A stretch of 64,000 nt of DNA from contig JAPFFF010000012.1 in NCBI GenBank assembly GCA_039105265.1, positions 2,418,001 to 2,482,000 on the forward strand, written 5' to 3'. This stretch comes from Tritrichomonas musculus (Eukaryota; Parabasalia; Tritrichomonadida; Tritrichomonadidae). Below, piece after piece: positions 28,905-39,832 of this stretch (positions within the stretch are counted from its first letter, which is position 1; each line of letters starts with the position of its first letter). The notes under the pieces were generated by a model. It searched no databases. It was not told the origin of the DNA and saw only the letters and a list, made by a program, of their open reading frames with translations. A program made the translations under genes and the position numbers.

Positions 28905-31643
28905 ATGCTTTTATTTGACCAAATAAGAATTGAATTTAACATAATGAGGGAATTCAGTATCTTCCATCTTTCTAAACCAGAATGGGAAGCATCTAAAATA
29001 GGTATGAAATGCAATGGTGGATGGTCTGTTTTTACTGATCCTATAACACATAAATCACTTAATTCACCTAGAGCGCCTTATCCAGAACCTAAAATTATTT
29101 ACAGACGAAAAACAGAAGAACAACTAGAACAAGAAGAATTAATACGTAATTGGCGTGAAATCAAAACAAAAAAAAAAGGAAATAACTTTAATAATTTTTC
29201 AACTGTTAGTAATCCACTTTTAAATCCCCCAAAAGACAATTACAAAGAGTTTAGAGCACGGAAACATATAGTAAGCTCAAGAAATTCAAATAATGATCTT
29301 GATGATTACCAAACTTTAAATGACGGAATTCTTACTTCGCGATCAATGCCAAAAAAACCTCAGAAAGCAGTTCAATTTGCCAGAGACTTACAAATTACAA
29401 CATTAAATACACAAAGATACTCTCGTTATTCTCATTCTTCATTAGCAAGATGCACTCCTCGCAGCCAAGATACCTTAACTCATCATGCTGATGAAGAAAC
29501 AGAAGATGCTGGCGATTTTGAAGAAGAAATCACAGAAGAAATACAATTTAATCTACCTGCTGATCGTAACACAAGTTTAGAACAAAATATGACAGTGAAT
29601 TTTAATATAAATGAAGATATGGAGCCTGATAAATCAAAAATTGATAGCAAAAAAGAAGATATGGATAGTAATGCAAATGAATTTTCGAATGATTGCATTA
29701 ATAACATTCAGGAAAAAGAAGAACTATCAAATGATAAAAAATCGATAGAGTACATGATTCAAACTCACGATACTGTTAATATTGAAGAAACAGCAACAAA
29801 AGATGACATAACAGACCAAAATAAAATTGAAAGAGAAAGCAAAACTTTAGTTACAGATAATGTTGAAATAATTAAAATCAAAATCGATGTAAATAATATA
29901 GATAAAAGCGATAATAAAAACTTAGCAGACACAAATTCGGCTGAAAGTGATTCTCAATCCATAACCAACAAGATTACAGCTCATAATACAAGTAACGATG
30001 AAACAGAAGTAGAAAACATGAAAGATCAAATTTCATCAAACAATGATAATGCCAATAATATTGAATCTAATGACGGATTTCCACAAAAACTGAAAAATGA
30101 TGATAATAAAAACAAAAAGCAATGGAAAAATAAACGAACAGGCAAAGTCATTTCAAGAAAAGTACCAATAAATAATGAAAATTCAATTAAATCTGATCAA
30201 AGAAATGATATGCAGAATTTAGAGCTATTCAAAAGCAAATCTCAGAAAATAATAGTTCGATCTTTTATTAAAAAAGGAAACTCTTCTTCTGATCAAAATG
30301 AAATTCAAGACCCAAACCAAAATAATTTTAAATATTCTCAACCAAACGACAAAGTTATAAATTATAAATTTAAGTATAACAATAGCCGCTCTTGTAATCT
30401 TCAAAGAAGTAGATCTCGAAATACATTTACTGCTAATAAACACATTACTAAAATTACAAAAAATAAAAATACTATCCATAAAAAAGATACACTAGGAGAA
30501 AAAGATGATCAAGTAAATAATAATAGTAATTTGAATAAAAAAACTCATTCCACTAATTCCAATACAAATAATGATGCCAGCCAAAATAATATAAGCAATG
30601 ATATTATTAAAAGCCAAAATTTAGACGAAAATGCGCAAAAGAATGATATAAACACTGATGATAGTCAAAATAACCTCGTAATCGATATTGAAATTGAAAA
30701 TAATGATACTGAGTGCGATAATCACAAAAATGATGACAATACCGAAAATGATGAAAATAATATACTCAACAATACAGAGTACAATAAAAACACCAAAATC
30801 GATAACAACAATGACAAAACAGATACTCAAAATGATAACAACAACAATGATAAAACAGATACCCATAGTGATAACAACAATAATGATAATACAGTTGATA
30901 TTATTATTGATACCGGTGATGATACTGACATCATTAAAAATGACAACAACAGTAATCAAAGTGATTTAAATATTAGTATAGATATTGCCAACGCTAACAA
31001 CTCCAACAGCAGCCAAAATAAGTTCGATACCAATTTAGATGATAATGAAAAAAACTACAGTGACCCTAACTTACCTGACTCTGACTCTGTAAATGATGAA
31101 ACTGACTCATATTCATCAAATACAAGATCAGACAGTCAGAGCATCTCTTCAAAGAACACGAAAAAAGTTAGTAATATTTATGGTTGCAATTACAATGACT
31201 ACAATTACTATGGCAACGTGATAAGAACAAATTCCAAGTTAAATGCTCCAGGAAATACGTTATTTCAATTCACAGGAACCACAAACAACGGTTACTCTAA
31301 TTTAACCACCGAAATCTCTCATAATTATTCACCGCTTCCATCAACAAGAAGGCCTGCTACAGCAACCAGGCAGCGATATATAGAGAGACCGGAATGCATT
31401 GGACCAGAAAGGTTTTTTAAAGGAGACGATCCAGCACCAGCAAGACGCTTTTTTCAATCCGCAAATTTGGTGTCTGAGATGAGACGCGAAGAAGAGTTGA
31501 AAATGCTTGCCAACGCCAAAGTGAAGAGAAACTTGTCCAAAACGGTCAATAGAAAAGGACCATCACTTTATGAAAGATCAATTAAACCACGAGAGAAGCT
31601 CTATTGCTGGCCTCGTGATTTTGCAAATTTTACTGCTGAATAA
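28905..31643 (+). CDS. Asn/Asp-rich protein of unknown function with conserved ends
   Basis: 912 residues from the first ATG. An alternative start is M14 at 28944 (MREFSIFHLSKPEWEASKIG), since the first ATG overlaps a possible TCAAAT initiator-like word. The N-terminal 110 residues (GGWSVFTDPITHKSLNSPRA, then Lys/Glu-rich helix EEQLEQEELIRNWRE) and the C-terminal 110 residues (RPECIGPERFFKGDDPAPAR ... KLYCWPRDFANFTAE) look folded or conserved. The 650 residues between are low-complexity, rich in Asn, Asp, Ser, Lys and Thr, with repeats such as NDNNNNDKTDT. There is no signal peptide or membrane segment. A cytoskeletal or microtubule-associated role would be a guess, and I do not recognise the family. 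Confidence 0.75.
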   Translation: MLLFDQIRIEFNIMREFSIFHLSKPEWEASKIGMKCNGGWSVFTDPITHKSLNSPRAPYPEPKIIYRRKTEEQLEQEELIRNWREIKTKKKGNNFNNFSTVSNPLLNPPKDNYKEFRARKHIVSSRNSNNDLDDYQTLNDGILTSRSMPKKPQKAVQFARDLQITTLNTQRYSRYSHSSLARCTPRSQDTLTHHADEETEDAGDFEEEITEEIQFNLPADRNTSLEQNMTVNFNINEDMEPDKSKIDSKKEDMDSNANEFSNDCINNIQEKEELSNDKKSIEYMIQTHDTVNIEETATKDDITDQNKIERESKTLVTDNVEIIKIKIDVNNIDKSDNKNLADTNSAESDSQSITNKITAHNTSNDETEVENMKDQISSNNDNANNIESNDGFPQKLKNDDNKNKKQWKNKRTGKVISRKVPINNENSIKSDQRNDMQNLELFKSKSQKIIVRSFIKKGNSSSDQNEIQDPNQNNFKYSQPNDKVINYKFKYNNSRSCNLQRSRSRNTFTANKHITKITKNKNTIHKKDTLGEKDDQVNNNSNLNKKTHSTNSNTNNDASQNNISNDIIKSQNLDENAQKNDINTDDSQNNLVIDIEIENNDTECDNHKNDDNTENDENNILNNTEYNKNTKIDNNNDKTDTQNDNNNNDKTDTHSDNNNNDNTVDIIIDTGDDTDIIKNDNNSNQSDLNISIDIANANNSNSSQNKFDTNLDDNEKNYSDPNLPDSDSVNDETDSYSSNTRSDSQSISSKNTKKVSNIYGCNYNDYNYYGNVIRTNSKLNAPGNTLFQFTGTTNNGYSNLTTEISHNYSPLPSTRRPATATRQRYIERPECIGPERFFKGDDPAPARRFFQSANLVSEMRREEELKMLANAKVKRNLSKTVNRKGPSLYERSIKPREKLYCWPRDFANFTAE

Positions 31644-32008
31644 TTATATTTGTTATGTAAATTTTATATAATATAGAAAGCATTTTATTTGGTTATGTTT
31701 TATTTTTTTTTATAGGATTTTTGAGCAAAGCATAAATTTTTTTTTAAAAGATCAGCAATCATAATTAAATGAATTTATTAACAAAATGAAATAGAACAAT
31801 ATCTATTTCAGAATTCCATGCAAATATATTTAATACATAATTATTGGATTTAATCAAATTAATATCCAAAAACTTTATGAAAAACAAGATATCTTTCCAA
31901 AAATTTAAGAAATAAAGTAGATTTTATTAATAAAAAACAATATTAACCATATAATAAACATAACACAATACAATACTTATAAATAAAAAAATCAATATGT
32001 CTAATAAT
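31644..32008. other. spacer between convergent genes
   Basis: 365 bp of AT-rich sequence between two converging stop codons. It presumably holds both 3' untranslated ends. No repeat or RNA gene is seen. Confidence 0.55.
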
Positions 32009-34168
32009 TTACATTTGACTATATATTAGCTTTTGTCGATCAAGAGTATCTTCTATATTTTGCCTTACTTGCCCCTTATTCTTAATTAATTTTACAACGT
32101 AAACCAAAAGCCAGATGAAAGTTAAAACAGGAATTAAAACAAACATTGGACTTAATAAAGTAAGAATCCATCCAACAGCTTCAATGAGGAAATAATATCC
32201 CAAAAAGAAAGTTCCACTGATTCCTACCAAAATGAGGAGTAAGTCAAAAACTGAAATTAAAATACACTTATTAATTTTCGATTTCAAAGGGAAATTTGAA
32301 TTGGAAGATATCAAATAAGCAGGGAAAACTGAAGAATAGGTTGAGCAAAAGAGAACAACTGGCATTAAAAACACAGAAACAAATAAACATGAATACTTAA
32401 CACCCCATAAGTCAATTGTCGCTTTTCCTTTCAAAATATATCCATAAGTCCAAATTATTCCCAAGTATTTTTCTACAAGGATGAAGCTTACTGGCATAAA
32501 TAAAGGATAAAGAACAATGCAAAACAAATAAATTCTTAATGAAAGAGGGAGTGAACAATTATTAATTCTTTCATTCATTGAAAATGGCCCCAAAAAAATA
32601 GATTTAATTAGGTTTCGAATATATTTGAAAGTAGTACATGAATTAATTTCATTTCCAAAAATCCATTCATTTAATTCAGTAACTTTCAATTTTGAATTAA
32701 ATTTTTTTGTTATATTCGTGAATGGAAAAGTAATAACAAAAAGGAAAAACCATAAAAAAGCAAGTGTAACGTAAATAATAATTTTCCAAGAAGGACGGAA
32801 AAAGTTATTTTCAGGAGGCAAAAATACTGAATCACCAATTACAAAATCAAATTCTTTTTCATTTGATTCATCGACACTTATATTTCTATTCTTAAAGAGA
32901 TCTCCTGACAAAGATAGATGATATTTACAATTATAACTTAAATTAGATGGAATAGGTGCAGAATAAAGCATAGCCCCGTTTTTAGTTTCTCGGATATAAT
33001 TAAGCTTCACTTTATTTAATACACATGCACATTCGTTAGAAGTAAATGTAGCTGTGATTTTGAGATCTGTTCGATGAGTGAAAACCAAAACGCGTACCTC
33101 AGTATTTTTGTCATTAAAAACAGATTGTGAAGATAATTGCTCCATAGGAATTGGATGAGTAACAATAAATCTAAGAGGACTGTCAATTGTTGCATCATGA
33201 AATGATAAATGATTATTATCTATTGTTATTAATCCAAAACGTCGATGTGTCGTGAGATCGCTACACACAATTTCTAAAAATCCTTCATGATGAGATATGA
33301 TCTTATTGAATGGATGCCAATGGCCTGTCACAAAAAGTGATATATTTGCGCTTTTGAGAATATCAAATATGTTTTTTTTTGTACTAGAGGTTTTCACCAG
33401 GTTTGTACCAATCCATAAATTAAGTGGAAAATGACACTGAATAATACGGGGCTTATCACTTTTTTCGAATTCTAATAAAAGATTTTTTTCAAGTTCATCA
33501 AGAAAAGGTGTGGTTGGAAAAATATTAAAAGCTAGCTTGGCGTGAGGAACTGGATGCCAATATGGATTGATAGAAAATATTTCAACTTCTTCTGTTTCTT
33601 TTCTCGATATCCAAAATTTCTGCAAGTTTCTAGACTCATGGAATAAATTAGAAAAATAAATTGAATAATTCATTACATTATGATGCTGTGAATTAAGATC
33701 ACCAACACCATATTCATCGTGATTTCCAGCTATATCAATAAGTTTTGTTTTATCAAAATTTTGAATGCTATCGAGAACAGACTGATATAAAATATAATCT
33801 TTGACATGCTGATTACCATACCCAATATCATTTTTGGCTGGATCTTTATTATCTACGAGATCACCAGAAATAAAAATTAAAGATGGATTATATATTGCGG
33901 TAGATTGATTTAGAGCAATTTGAAGTTGTTTTGCTTTAGTCTGCTTTTTAGCTTTATAATTAAGATGTGTATCTGTAAGTTGCATTAGCATAATTGGATC
34001 TATATCACTATCCCAAGAAACATTGTTACTATTTGATGTTATCTCACCAACTTTTAATTTATCTTCTTTATAAGCGCCAAAGAAAAGTAAGAAGAAAAAT
34101 ATAATCATTAAGCCAAATTGCGTTAGGAAGTATGGAAAAAGATAGAATTTATCATTATCATTAATCAT
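32009..34168 (-). CDS. TMEM62-like membrane metallophosphoesterase
   Basis: 719 residues. A hydrophobic segment at about 11-32 precedes a calcineurin-like phosphoesterase domain with every metal-ligand motif: D66 and H68 (LTDTHLN), D103 (SGDLVD), N149/H150 (GNHDEY), H246 (CHFPL) and GHWH at 282-285. A beta-rich segment (about 340-440) follows, then five or six predicted membrane spans (from about 460 and through 550-710). This order of N-terminal anchor, luminal phosphoesterase, Ig-like linker and C-terminal spans is that of the TMEM62 family. The substrate is unknown. The catalytic domain should face the lumen or exterior. Genes on either side appear unrelated in function. Confidence 0.82.
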   Translation of the reverse strand: MINDNDKFYLFPYFLTQFGLMIIFFFLLFFGAYKEDKLKVGEITSNSNNVSWDSDIDPIMLMQLTDTHLNYKAKKQTKAKQLQIALNQSTAIYNPSLIFISGDLVDNKDPAKNDIGYGNQHVKDYILYQSVLDSIQNFDKTKLIDIAGNHDEYGVGDLNSQHHNVMNYSIYFSNLFHESRNLQKFWISRKETEEVEIFSINPYWHPVPHAKLAFNIFPTTPFLDELEKNLLLEFEKSDKPRIIQCHFPLNLWIGTNLVKTSSTKKNIFDILKSANISLFVTGHWHPFNKIISHHEGFLEIVCSDLTTHRRFGLITIDNNHLSFHDATIDSPLRFIVTHPIPMEQLSSQSVFNDKNTEVRVLVFTHRTDLKITATFTSNECACVLNKVKLNYIRETKNGAMLYSAPIPSNLSYNCKYHLSLSGDLFKNRNISVDESNEKEFDFVIGDSVFLPPENNFFRPSWKIIIYVTLAFLWFFLFVITFPFTNITKKFNSKLKVTELNEWIFGNEINSCTTFKYIRNLIKSIFLGPFSMNERINNCSLPLSLRIYLFCIVLYPLFMPVSFILVEKYLGIIWTYGYILKGKATIDLWGVKYSCLFVSVFLMPVVLFCSTYSSVFPAYLISSNSNFPLKSKINKCILISVFDLLLILVGISGTFFLGYYFLIEAVGWILTLLSPMFVLIPVLTFIWLLVYVVKLIKNKGQVRQNIEDTLDRQKLIYSQM

Positions 34169-34358
34169 TTATTAAAATTTTAGATTGACCATATCTTTTT
34201 GTATTGCCAAGGTGAAAAAACGATAAATCATAAAATCTATAAAATTACAATAATATATTTTAATATTATTAATCACTAAAATAAAAAGTTTATTACTTTA
34301 ATCATCACTTCAATTCTTTATCTATTTTGGGAAAGTGGTATTGAATAAATTTTTGATC

Positions 34359-35627
34359 TTAATCATCGTAATATTCAGTCTTTTCAACAACAAGATGCCA
34401 CCTTCTCTTTTTGAACTCTTCTTCAATCACATCCATTGAATTGGGATTGGCAATATCAATCACAACTGAATAGTGCTCTTTGTTGGCCACCGTATCAACA
34501 TGTGAAACGTTTTCACAAGAAAGTATTTCAGCATGATTATCTACAAGAACTTTTGTCATTTGATAAATGTAATTTGTTCCATATGGCAAAATGACTTGAA
34601 GAGATTTTCTAGTACCATTAAGGAAGAGAGCACGATCAATACATCTAGCAAGCATTTGGAGAGAGATGTTTCCACCACTAACAATTGCAACAACAACTTC
34701 ATCATCTTTAACGTCAATTTTCTTTGAACGAATAGCCGCAAATGCTACAGCACCTGCTCCTTCTGATATAAGTTTTCCACGTTCTGCAAGAAGGGAAACA
34801 GCAAGAGCGACATCATCTTCTTTAACAATGACAAATTCATCAACAAGTTGATAAATAAATGGCAAGTTCAAACTTCCAGTATTTCTAATTGCAATACCAT
34901 CTGCAAGTGGTGTTCGCGATTCTTTTTGGACAACATCATTCGTACTATATTTGTGATTACGCCATTTATAATATGCGTAAGGAGATGATTTCATTTGAAC
35001 ACCAACTATACGTATATCTGGCTTCAATTTCTTCAAAACATAAGCGACACCAGAAATAAGTCCTCCACCACCAACTGGAACAACAACTGTTTGAACATTG
35101 GGACATTGATCTAAAATTTCAAGACCTAAGGTACCATTACCAGCAATAACATCAGCATCATCGTATGGAGAAACAAAAACCCAATCTGGATGCTTTTTCA
35201 TGTCTTCTTCTAAGGCTTGAAATGCTTCGTCGAAATTGTTTCCTACTAAAGTAACAGAGGCTCCATAGGCTTTAGTGGCACTGATCTTATCTGGACTTGC
35301 AGCTTGTGACATGTAGATTATTGCTTTACATTTGCATTTTTGTGCTGCGTAGGCAATACCTTGTGAATGATTTCCTGAACTCACTGTGCAAACAGTTGAA
35401 CCAGGCTTAAGCTTTCGAATTTTGTTATAAGCACCGCGAGATTTAAATGATCGGCATCTTTGCTGAAGCTCAAGTTTAAGGAAGAGCTTACAACCAGTAA
35501 CAGCTTGGAGGTTGTCTGAGTCGTATAATTCTGTTTCAATGATTCCACTATTTTTCATGCTTTCACGAGCTTCATAAACATCATTCAATGTGATGACTTT
35601 ATCAAGATCCACGGGCTCATCAGCCAT
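34359..35627 (-). CDS. PLP-dependent threonine/serine dehydratase
   Basis: 422 residues, cytosolic, of the fold-type II PLP enzymes. Expected reaction: L-threonine to 2-oxobutanoate (or L-serine to pyruvate) plus ammonia. The Schiff-base lysine is K62 in RSFKSRGAYNK. The substrate loop is SSGNHSQG (83-90), and the phosphate-binding loop is GGGGL (186-190). The C-terminal 90 residues (VILPYGTNYIYQMTKVLVDN region) form a short ACT-like regulatory tail, as in the catabolic (TdcB-type) enzymes rather than the two-ACT biosynthetic IlvA. Serine racemase has the same core, so the exact activity cannot be settled by reading. The start is the first ATG. TCAAAT lies about 10 nt upstream. Confidence 0.88.
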   Translation of the reverse strand: MADEPVDLDKVITLNDVYEARESMKNSGIIETELYDSDNLQAVTGCKLFLKLELQQRCRSFKSRGAYNKIRKLKPGSTVCTVSSGNHSQGIAYAAQKCKCKAIIYMSQAASPDKISATKAYGASVTLVGNNFDEAFQALEEDMKKHPDWVFVSPYDDADVIAGNGTLGLEILDQCPNVQTVVVPVGGGGLISGVAYVLKKLKPDIRIVGVQMKSSPYAYYKWRNHKYSTNDVVQKESRTPLADGIAIRNTGSLNLPFIYQLVDEFVIVKEDDVALAVSLLAERGKLISEGAGAVAFAAIRSKKIDVKDDEVVVAIVSGGNISLQMLARCIDRALFLNGTRKSLQVILPYGTNYIYQMTKVLVDNHAEILSCENVSHVDTVANKEHYSVVIDIANPNSMDVIEEEFKKRRWHLVVEKTEYYDD

Positions 35628-36492
35628 TTTTGAAATTTGATAATTTTGTTGAAGTCAAATAGATGATGTAAACATGAATCACAAACTTTTTCTTTAAAAA
35701 TACATATGTCATCACAACTTTTTATATTAAATATTTATATATCAGAAATTTAAAACGATACATAAAATTTGAATTCATTATTTTTGGTAAAACAATTGCA
35801 AAATATCTTCATAATTACAAAGGTATAAATAAATGTTCCATTATTTTCACGCACATTATTTTTATAAATATTTATTTTTAATTTAAATCAATTAGAATTC
35901 CTATGTTTAAAAATACAGCATAATTTAAATTTTAATGACATAATCATTTAGCCATTGATTTCATTAATAAATTTTATTCAAAATCATTTAACCATTCATT
36001 TAAATTCTCAAAAAATGCTAATAATAACTAAAATAAATTAAATATATTTGAAAAACTAAATAAGAGCTAGACAATTCAATTTATATTATACATAATACAA
36101 TAAATATTTAAAATTCATATGTTTTGCATTTTCTTTTCATGAGATATTTTATAATATATTAAATTCAATCATATTGAAAATTCAATAAAATTGTAATAGA
36201 CCAATTTACTTTTAATTTTCAGAATATTATTGTTTTTTCTATGAAATAACAACGTTTTGTTTATTTCCATTTACCCATAAAAAAGTTCTTTCGTTGGAAT
36301 AACAAAATTCATAAAAATGAATAGTATTATATTTAAATCATACATTTTGAGCTGAAAATCTACTTAATACTACGAAGAAAGATTTAAATTGCCTGAAATT
36401 TTTTCAGACCATATATAGATTTAAAAATGCAATCTCTTTTCAATGATTAATTCAAAAACCAAGAAATTACATTTTTATTTTGTATAATTATT
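35628..36492. other. divergent promoter spacer
   Basis: 865 bp between the divergent dehydratase and pseudokinase genes. It is AT-rich with no coding frame or recognisable repeat. It should contain both promoters, but no motif stands out strongly. Confidence 0.5.
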
Positions 36493-38598
36493 ATGATAAA
36501 TAGCACTGTTTTCCCGTTAAGTGGATATACACCTGTCATTGCGGAAGAGAAACAAATGTGGAATATATATACAATATATGACGAAGGAAAGCGAAAAAAA
36601 TTAGCTGCACACGTTCTCAAAGTTAAGTTTTTTCCAGAGTTAGCAAAATTTTTTCTTTATAATGTTGCAATACTTTTAGAAGTTCAATGTCCTTCTGTTA
36701 TCAAATATTATGGTTTTAATCTTAGAGGATTTAATCTGAAAGGCTTCCAATTCAATTCTTCCCCAACCCTTGTTGTCGATTATTTAAAAAATAAATCGTT
36801 AAATTCAGTTATAGAAAATATATTTTCTAGCTTTACTCCATACGGTTGGACATCCACAAAAACATATATAAATTTACTTGGAATCGCATATGGAATGAAA
36901 TATATTCATTCAAAAAATATAATTCGCAGAAGTTTATCTCCCAAATCTATCCTTCTTGATGATCATTTTTATCCACATATTTCCGATTTTTTCTTTGCAA
37001 AACCTGCCAAAGGGAAAATTAATGATGATTTTTTACTTGATATATTAAACAATGAAGATGTTCAGCTTGAAAGTGATGAAAACGATATATATAGTTTTAA
37101 TAAAGCAATTAATGATTTATGGAATGAAACATCTTTATTTCAATCACCAGAAGTTCTTCTCAGATCATCCAACATTTCGTTTGCATCAGATATTTATTCG
37201 TTTGCAATCCTTGCTTATATGCTTCTTGCAGGAATTAATGAGAAATCTATTATAAATTATTTAACAGATGATAATAAAGTTAGTTTCCTGGAATCTATAT
37301 GTAAAAATAATAAAAGGCCAGATTTGAAAAAAATACCACAAGAACGTAAAATATTAGAAGAAAAATATCATTTTTTCACAAAATGCTGGTCAAAGAATCC
37401 ATCAGAGAGGTGGTCTATAGATCAAATCATTTCTTTTTTAGAAAAGCCAGAAGTTCAAAAGGCCATAGCAGAAGATATTGATCTAGATGAAGTAGAAGAA
37501 TACATTGAAAATTTGAAAGTGATTGGAAATAATAAAACACAAGATATTACATATGCTGACACTTTACGAAGAGCAGCTGATAACGGTGATTGTGATGCAA
37601 TGTTCAATTATGCTAATTTGTTATGCAGTGGAAAAGATAAAGATGATACAAATAATGAAGATGGTAAAATGATTGCAAAATATTATTACAAAAATGCGGC
37701 TGATAAAGGACATATGAACGCAATGAATAGTTATGGCAAATTACTGTGCAGTCTTGAAGATGAAAAGAGCCGTTTAGAAGGATTTAACTATTTTAAAATG
37801 TTTATGGATCGAAAAAAGATCGAATTAATTCACAACTCTAACCATGAAAAAATTGCATTATCAATTGAAGATGCTGCAAGTGAAGGAAATGTATACGCTC
37901 AATATTTCTATGGAAAAATGTTGTATAATGGCGATGGAGTTGGCAAAAACAAAGAAGAAGCAGCACAATACTTCAAGAAAGCCGCTGATGCTGGCTTGCT
38001 CATATCAATTTTACGATATGCAGATATGGTTTACAAAGGTGATGGAATAAAAATCAATAAAAATGAAGCAATTCATTACTATGAAAAAGCTGCAAACTTA
38101 GGCAGTCCTGAAGCAAAATGCAAATATGGCCGCATGCTATTCGAAGGAGATGCTGTGAAGAGGAATAGACAAAAGGCTGCCGAATATATCAAAGATGCAG
38201 CTGATCATGGAAATACAGAATCAATGAATTTTTATGGTTATATGCTTTCAAATGGCTTTGGCACAAAAACTGACAAATATGAAGCTCTCAAATACTATAA
38301 AAAAGCTTCTGACAGAGGAAACCTCTATGCTATGCATAATTACGGAAATTTACTACAGCAAGGATATAAATTGACACCTGAAGATGAAGAAAATATTACA
38401 AATTCCAATTCTGAAGCTGAAGACAATATTGTTCCAAGCTCAAGCGAAGAATTAAACACTCTTTATTATAAATTTGAGGAATCCATATGTTTTTATAAAA
38501 TTGCTGCTGATCGAGGTGATAAAGAATCAATGCTCAAATATGGAAATGCATTGTATGAAGAGGCAATTAAATACTATACTATGGCTTTGAAAGAATGA
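36493..38598 (+). CDS. protein kinase-like (pseudokinase) protein with Sel1 repeats
   Basis: 701 residues. Residues of about 20-335 have the outline of a protein kinase: a possible VAIK-type lysine in HVLKVK (43 or 45), the C-lobe SDIYSFAILAYMLLAG, and NPSERWSIDQI near the end. The catalytic loop HRDLKPxN is replaced by RRSLSPKS (145-152), so the catalytic Asp, Lys and Asn are all lost. DFG is DFF (165-167), which keeps the Asp. It is probably inactive. Residues of about 355-700 are around eight Sel1-like (TPR-type) repeats, for example YFYGKMLYNGDGVGKNKEEA, which form a protein-binding solenoid. Kinase-Sel1 fusions are common in trichomonads. No signal peptide or membrane segment. Confidence 0.82.
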   Translation: MINSTVFPLSGYTPVIAEEKQMWNIYTIYDEGKRKKLAAHVLKVKFFPELAKFFLYNVAILLEVQCPSVIKYYGFNLRGFNLKGFQFNSSPTLVVDYLKNKSLNSVIENIFSSFTPYGWTSTKTYINLLGIAYGMKYIHSKNIIRRSLSPKSILLDDHFYPHISDFFFAKPAKGKINDDFLLDILNNEDVQLESDENDIYSFNKAINDLWNETSLFQSPEVLLRSSNISFASDIYSFAILAYMLLAGINEKSIINYLTDDNKVSFLESICKNNKRPDLKKIPQERKILEEKYHFFTKCWSKNPSERWSIDQIISFLEKPEVQKAIAEDIDLDEVEEYIENLKVIGNNKTQDITYADTLRRAADNGDCDAMFNYANLLCSGKDKDDTNNEDGKMIAKYYYKNAADKGHMNAMNSYGKLLCSLEDEKSRLEGFNYFKMFMDRKKIELIHNSNHEKIALSIEDAASEGNVYAQYFYGKMLYNGDGVGKNKEEAAQYFKKAADAGLLISILRYADMVYKGDGIKINKNEAIHYYEKAANLGSPEAKCKYGRMLFEGDAVKRNRQKAAEYIKDAADHGNTESMNFYGYMLSNGFGTKTDKYEALKYYKKASDRGNLYAMHNYGNLLQQGYKLTPEDEENITNSNSEAEDNIVPSSSEELNTLYYKFEESICFYKIAADRGDKESMLKYGNALYEEAIKYYTMALKE

Positions 38599-38649
38599 TT
38601 AGTTTAGATTATATGATTATTATTATTTCTTTTTTACAGAAAGAAAAAT

Positions 38650-39832
38650 TAGGGTGGTCATTTTTGCCCAAATGTGCATTTTTTAAAAAATGTGGGCCAA
38701 AATGTGGGTTTAATGTGTCACAACGTGGGCCAATTCAAATTGTTTTGATTCTATATATAAAGTTATAAATTATCAATTTACAAATCGCTATCAGATTATT
38801 TATTTAAATATATATGAAAAAATTAATGATTTACATAGAATGGAAGAGATAAATTTATCTTTTAAAATAAAAATTTTCATTCAAATTGTCTTTTACTTTT
38901 CATAGAGAATAATTTTTATTTTCACAAAAATTAATAATTAAAAAAATAAATATATCTTATATAAAAAGCTTTAAAGTTATGATATTAAACAATATAGTAA
39001 TGTATATTATAAATATAGGTATACATTATTAATAATTTATATATATGCTTAAAAAAAAAAATTTGGCCCATTTTGGCCCAACTTGGCCCATTTTAGCCCA
39101 AAATTTTTGGGATAATTTTCTGAAGATTTCAGACGATATTTGGTTGACCCATCCATTTATAATTGGGCCAAAATGGGCCAAATTTTATTTATTTGTTTAC
39201 ATAGTATATAATAATAACTGATATATATAATTATGATAAACATCATTTCCTTGTTGAATATTATGAATTCATGCTTTTTTATACAAGATAAAATTAAATT
39301 TTATTTAATAAATGATTAAGTAGCTTTTTGAGGCTTCGCCTCAAAAAGCTACTTAATAATTTATTTTTGATTCTCTTTTGCAACTTTTTGAGTATAGCAT
39401 TTTCACTATTAAAAATATATGATATTAATCTTTTTGAATTAATTTTTTTTAAAAAAAATAATAAACTTTTTATGTATAATTTTTTAAAAATTGAAAAAAA
39501 ACTAAATTTTTATGCTTTTGAAATTCAGATTTTATTGAAAGAGAGCAGATAAAAAATTATTTCAAAATTTTCAGTTTTTTTTTATATTCAACAAATAACT
39601 TTTTTTTATGGTAGAATAATTAACCATGCCGATCAATATTTTTAATTTTTTTTCTCCGCACGCTCGCACGTAAGGATTTTCGCAAACTAAAAAAAAAAAA
39701 AAAAAAAAAAAGCAATTATTTGACCTTATTTAATCGTATTCAATTCAAATAATTGAGAGGATAAATGGTGACCCAAATGTTTACTTCTTTTTGACCCATT
39801 TTCTTAATTTTGGCCCACCCAGTGCCACCCTA
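38650..39832. mobile_element. 1.18-kb non-autonomous DNA element with GGGCCA subterminal repeats
   Basis: TAGGGTGG at the left (38650) and CCACCCTA at the right (ending 39832) are inverted tips. Words of the type TTGGCCCA or TGGGCCAA are scattered towards both ends (about 38690-38735, 39060-39105, 39160-39185 and 39810), as in transposase-bound subterminal repeats of hAT or CACTA elements. The flanks AGAAAAAT and AAGAAAAT are similar but not identical, so the target duplication is uncertain. No coding frame is credible. It fills most of the spacer between two host genes. Confidence 0.6.
39316..39356. repeat. perfect 19-bp hairpin with 3-nt loop
   Basis: TTAAGTAGCTTTTTGAGGC (39316-39334), loop TTC, then the exact reverse complement (39338-39356). 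It lies in the middle of the 1.18-kb element. It would fold strongly as RNA or as a DNA cruciform. Confidence 0.9.

Noticed and set aside
39328-39552. 74-residue frame
   Set aside because: Its ATG-less start sits inside the perfect hairpin and the rest is translated AT-rich sequence of a non-autonomous element.
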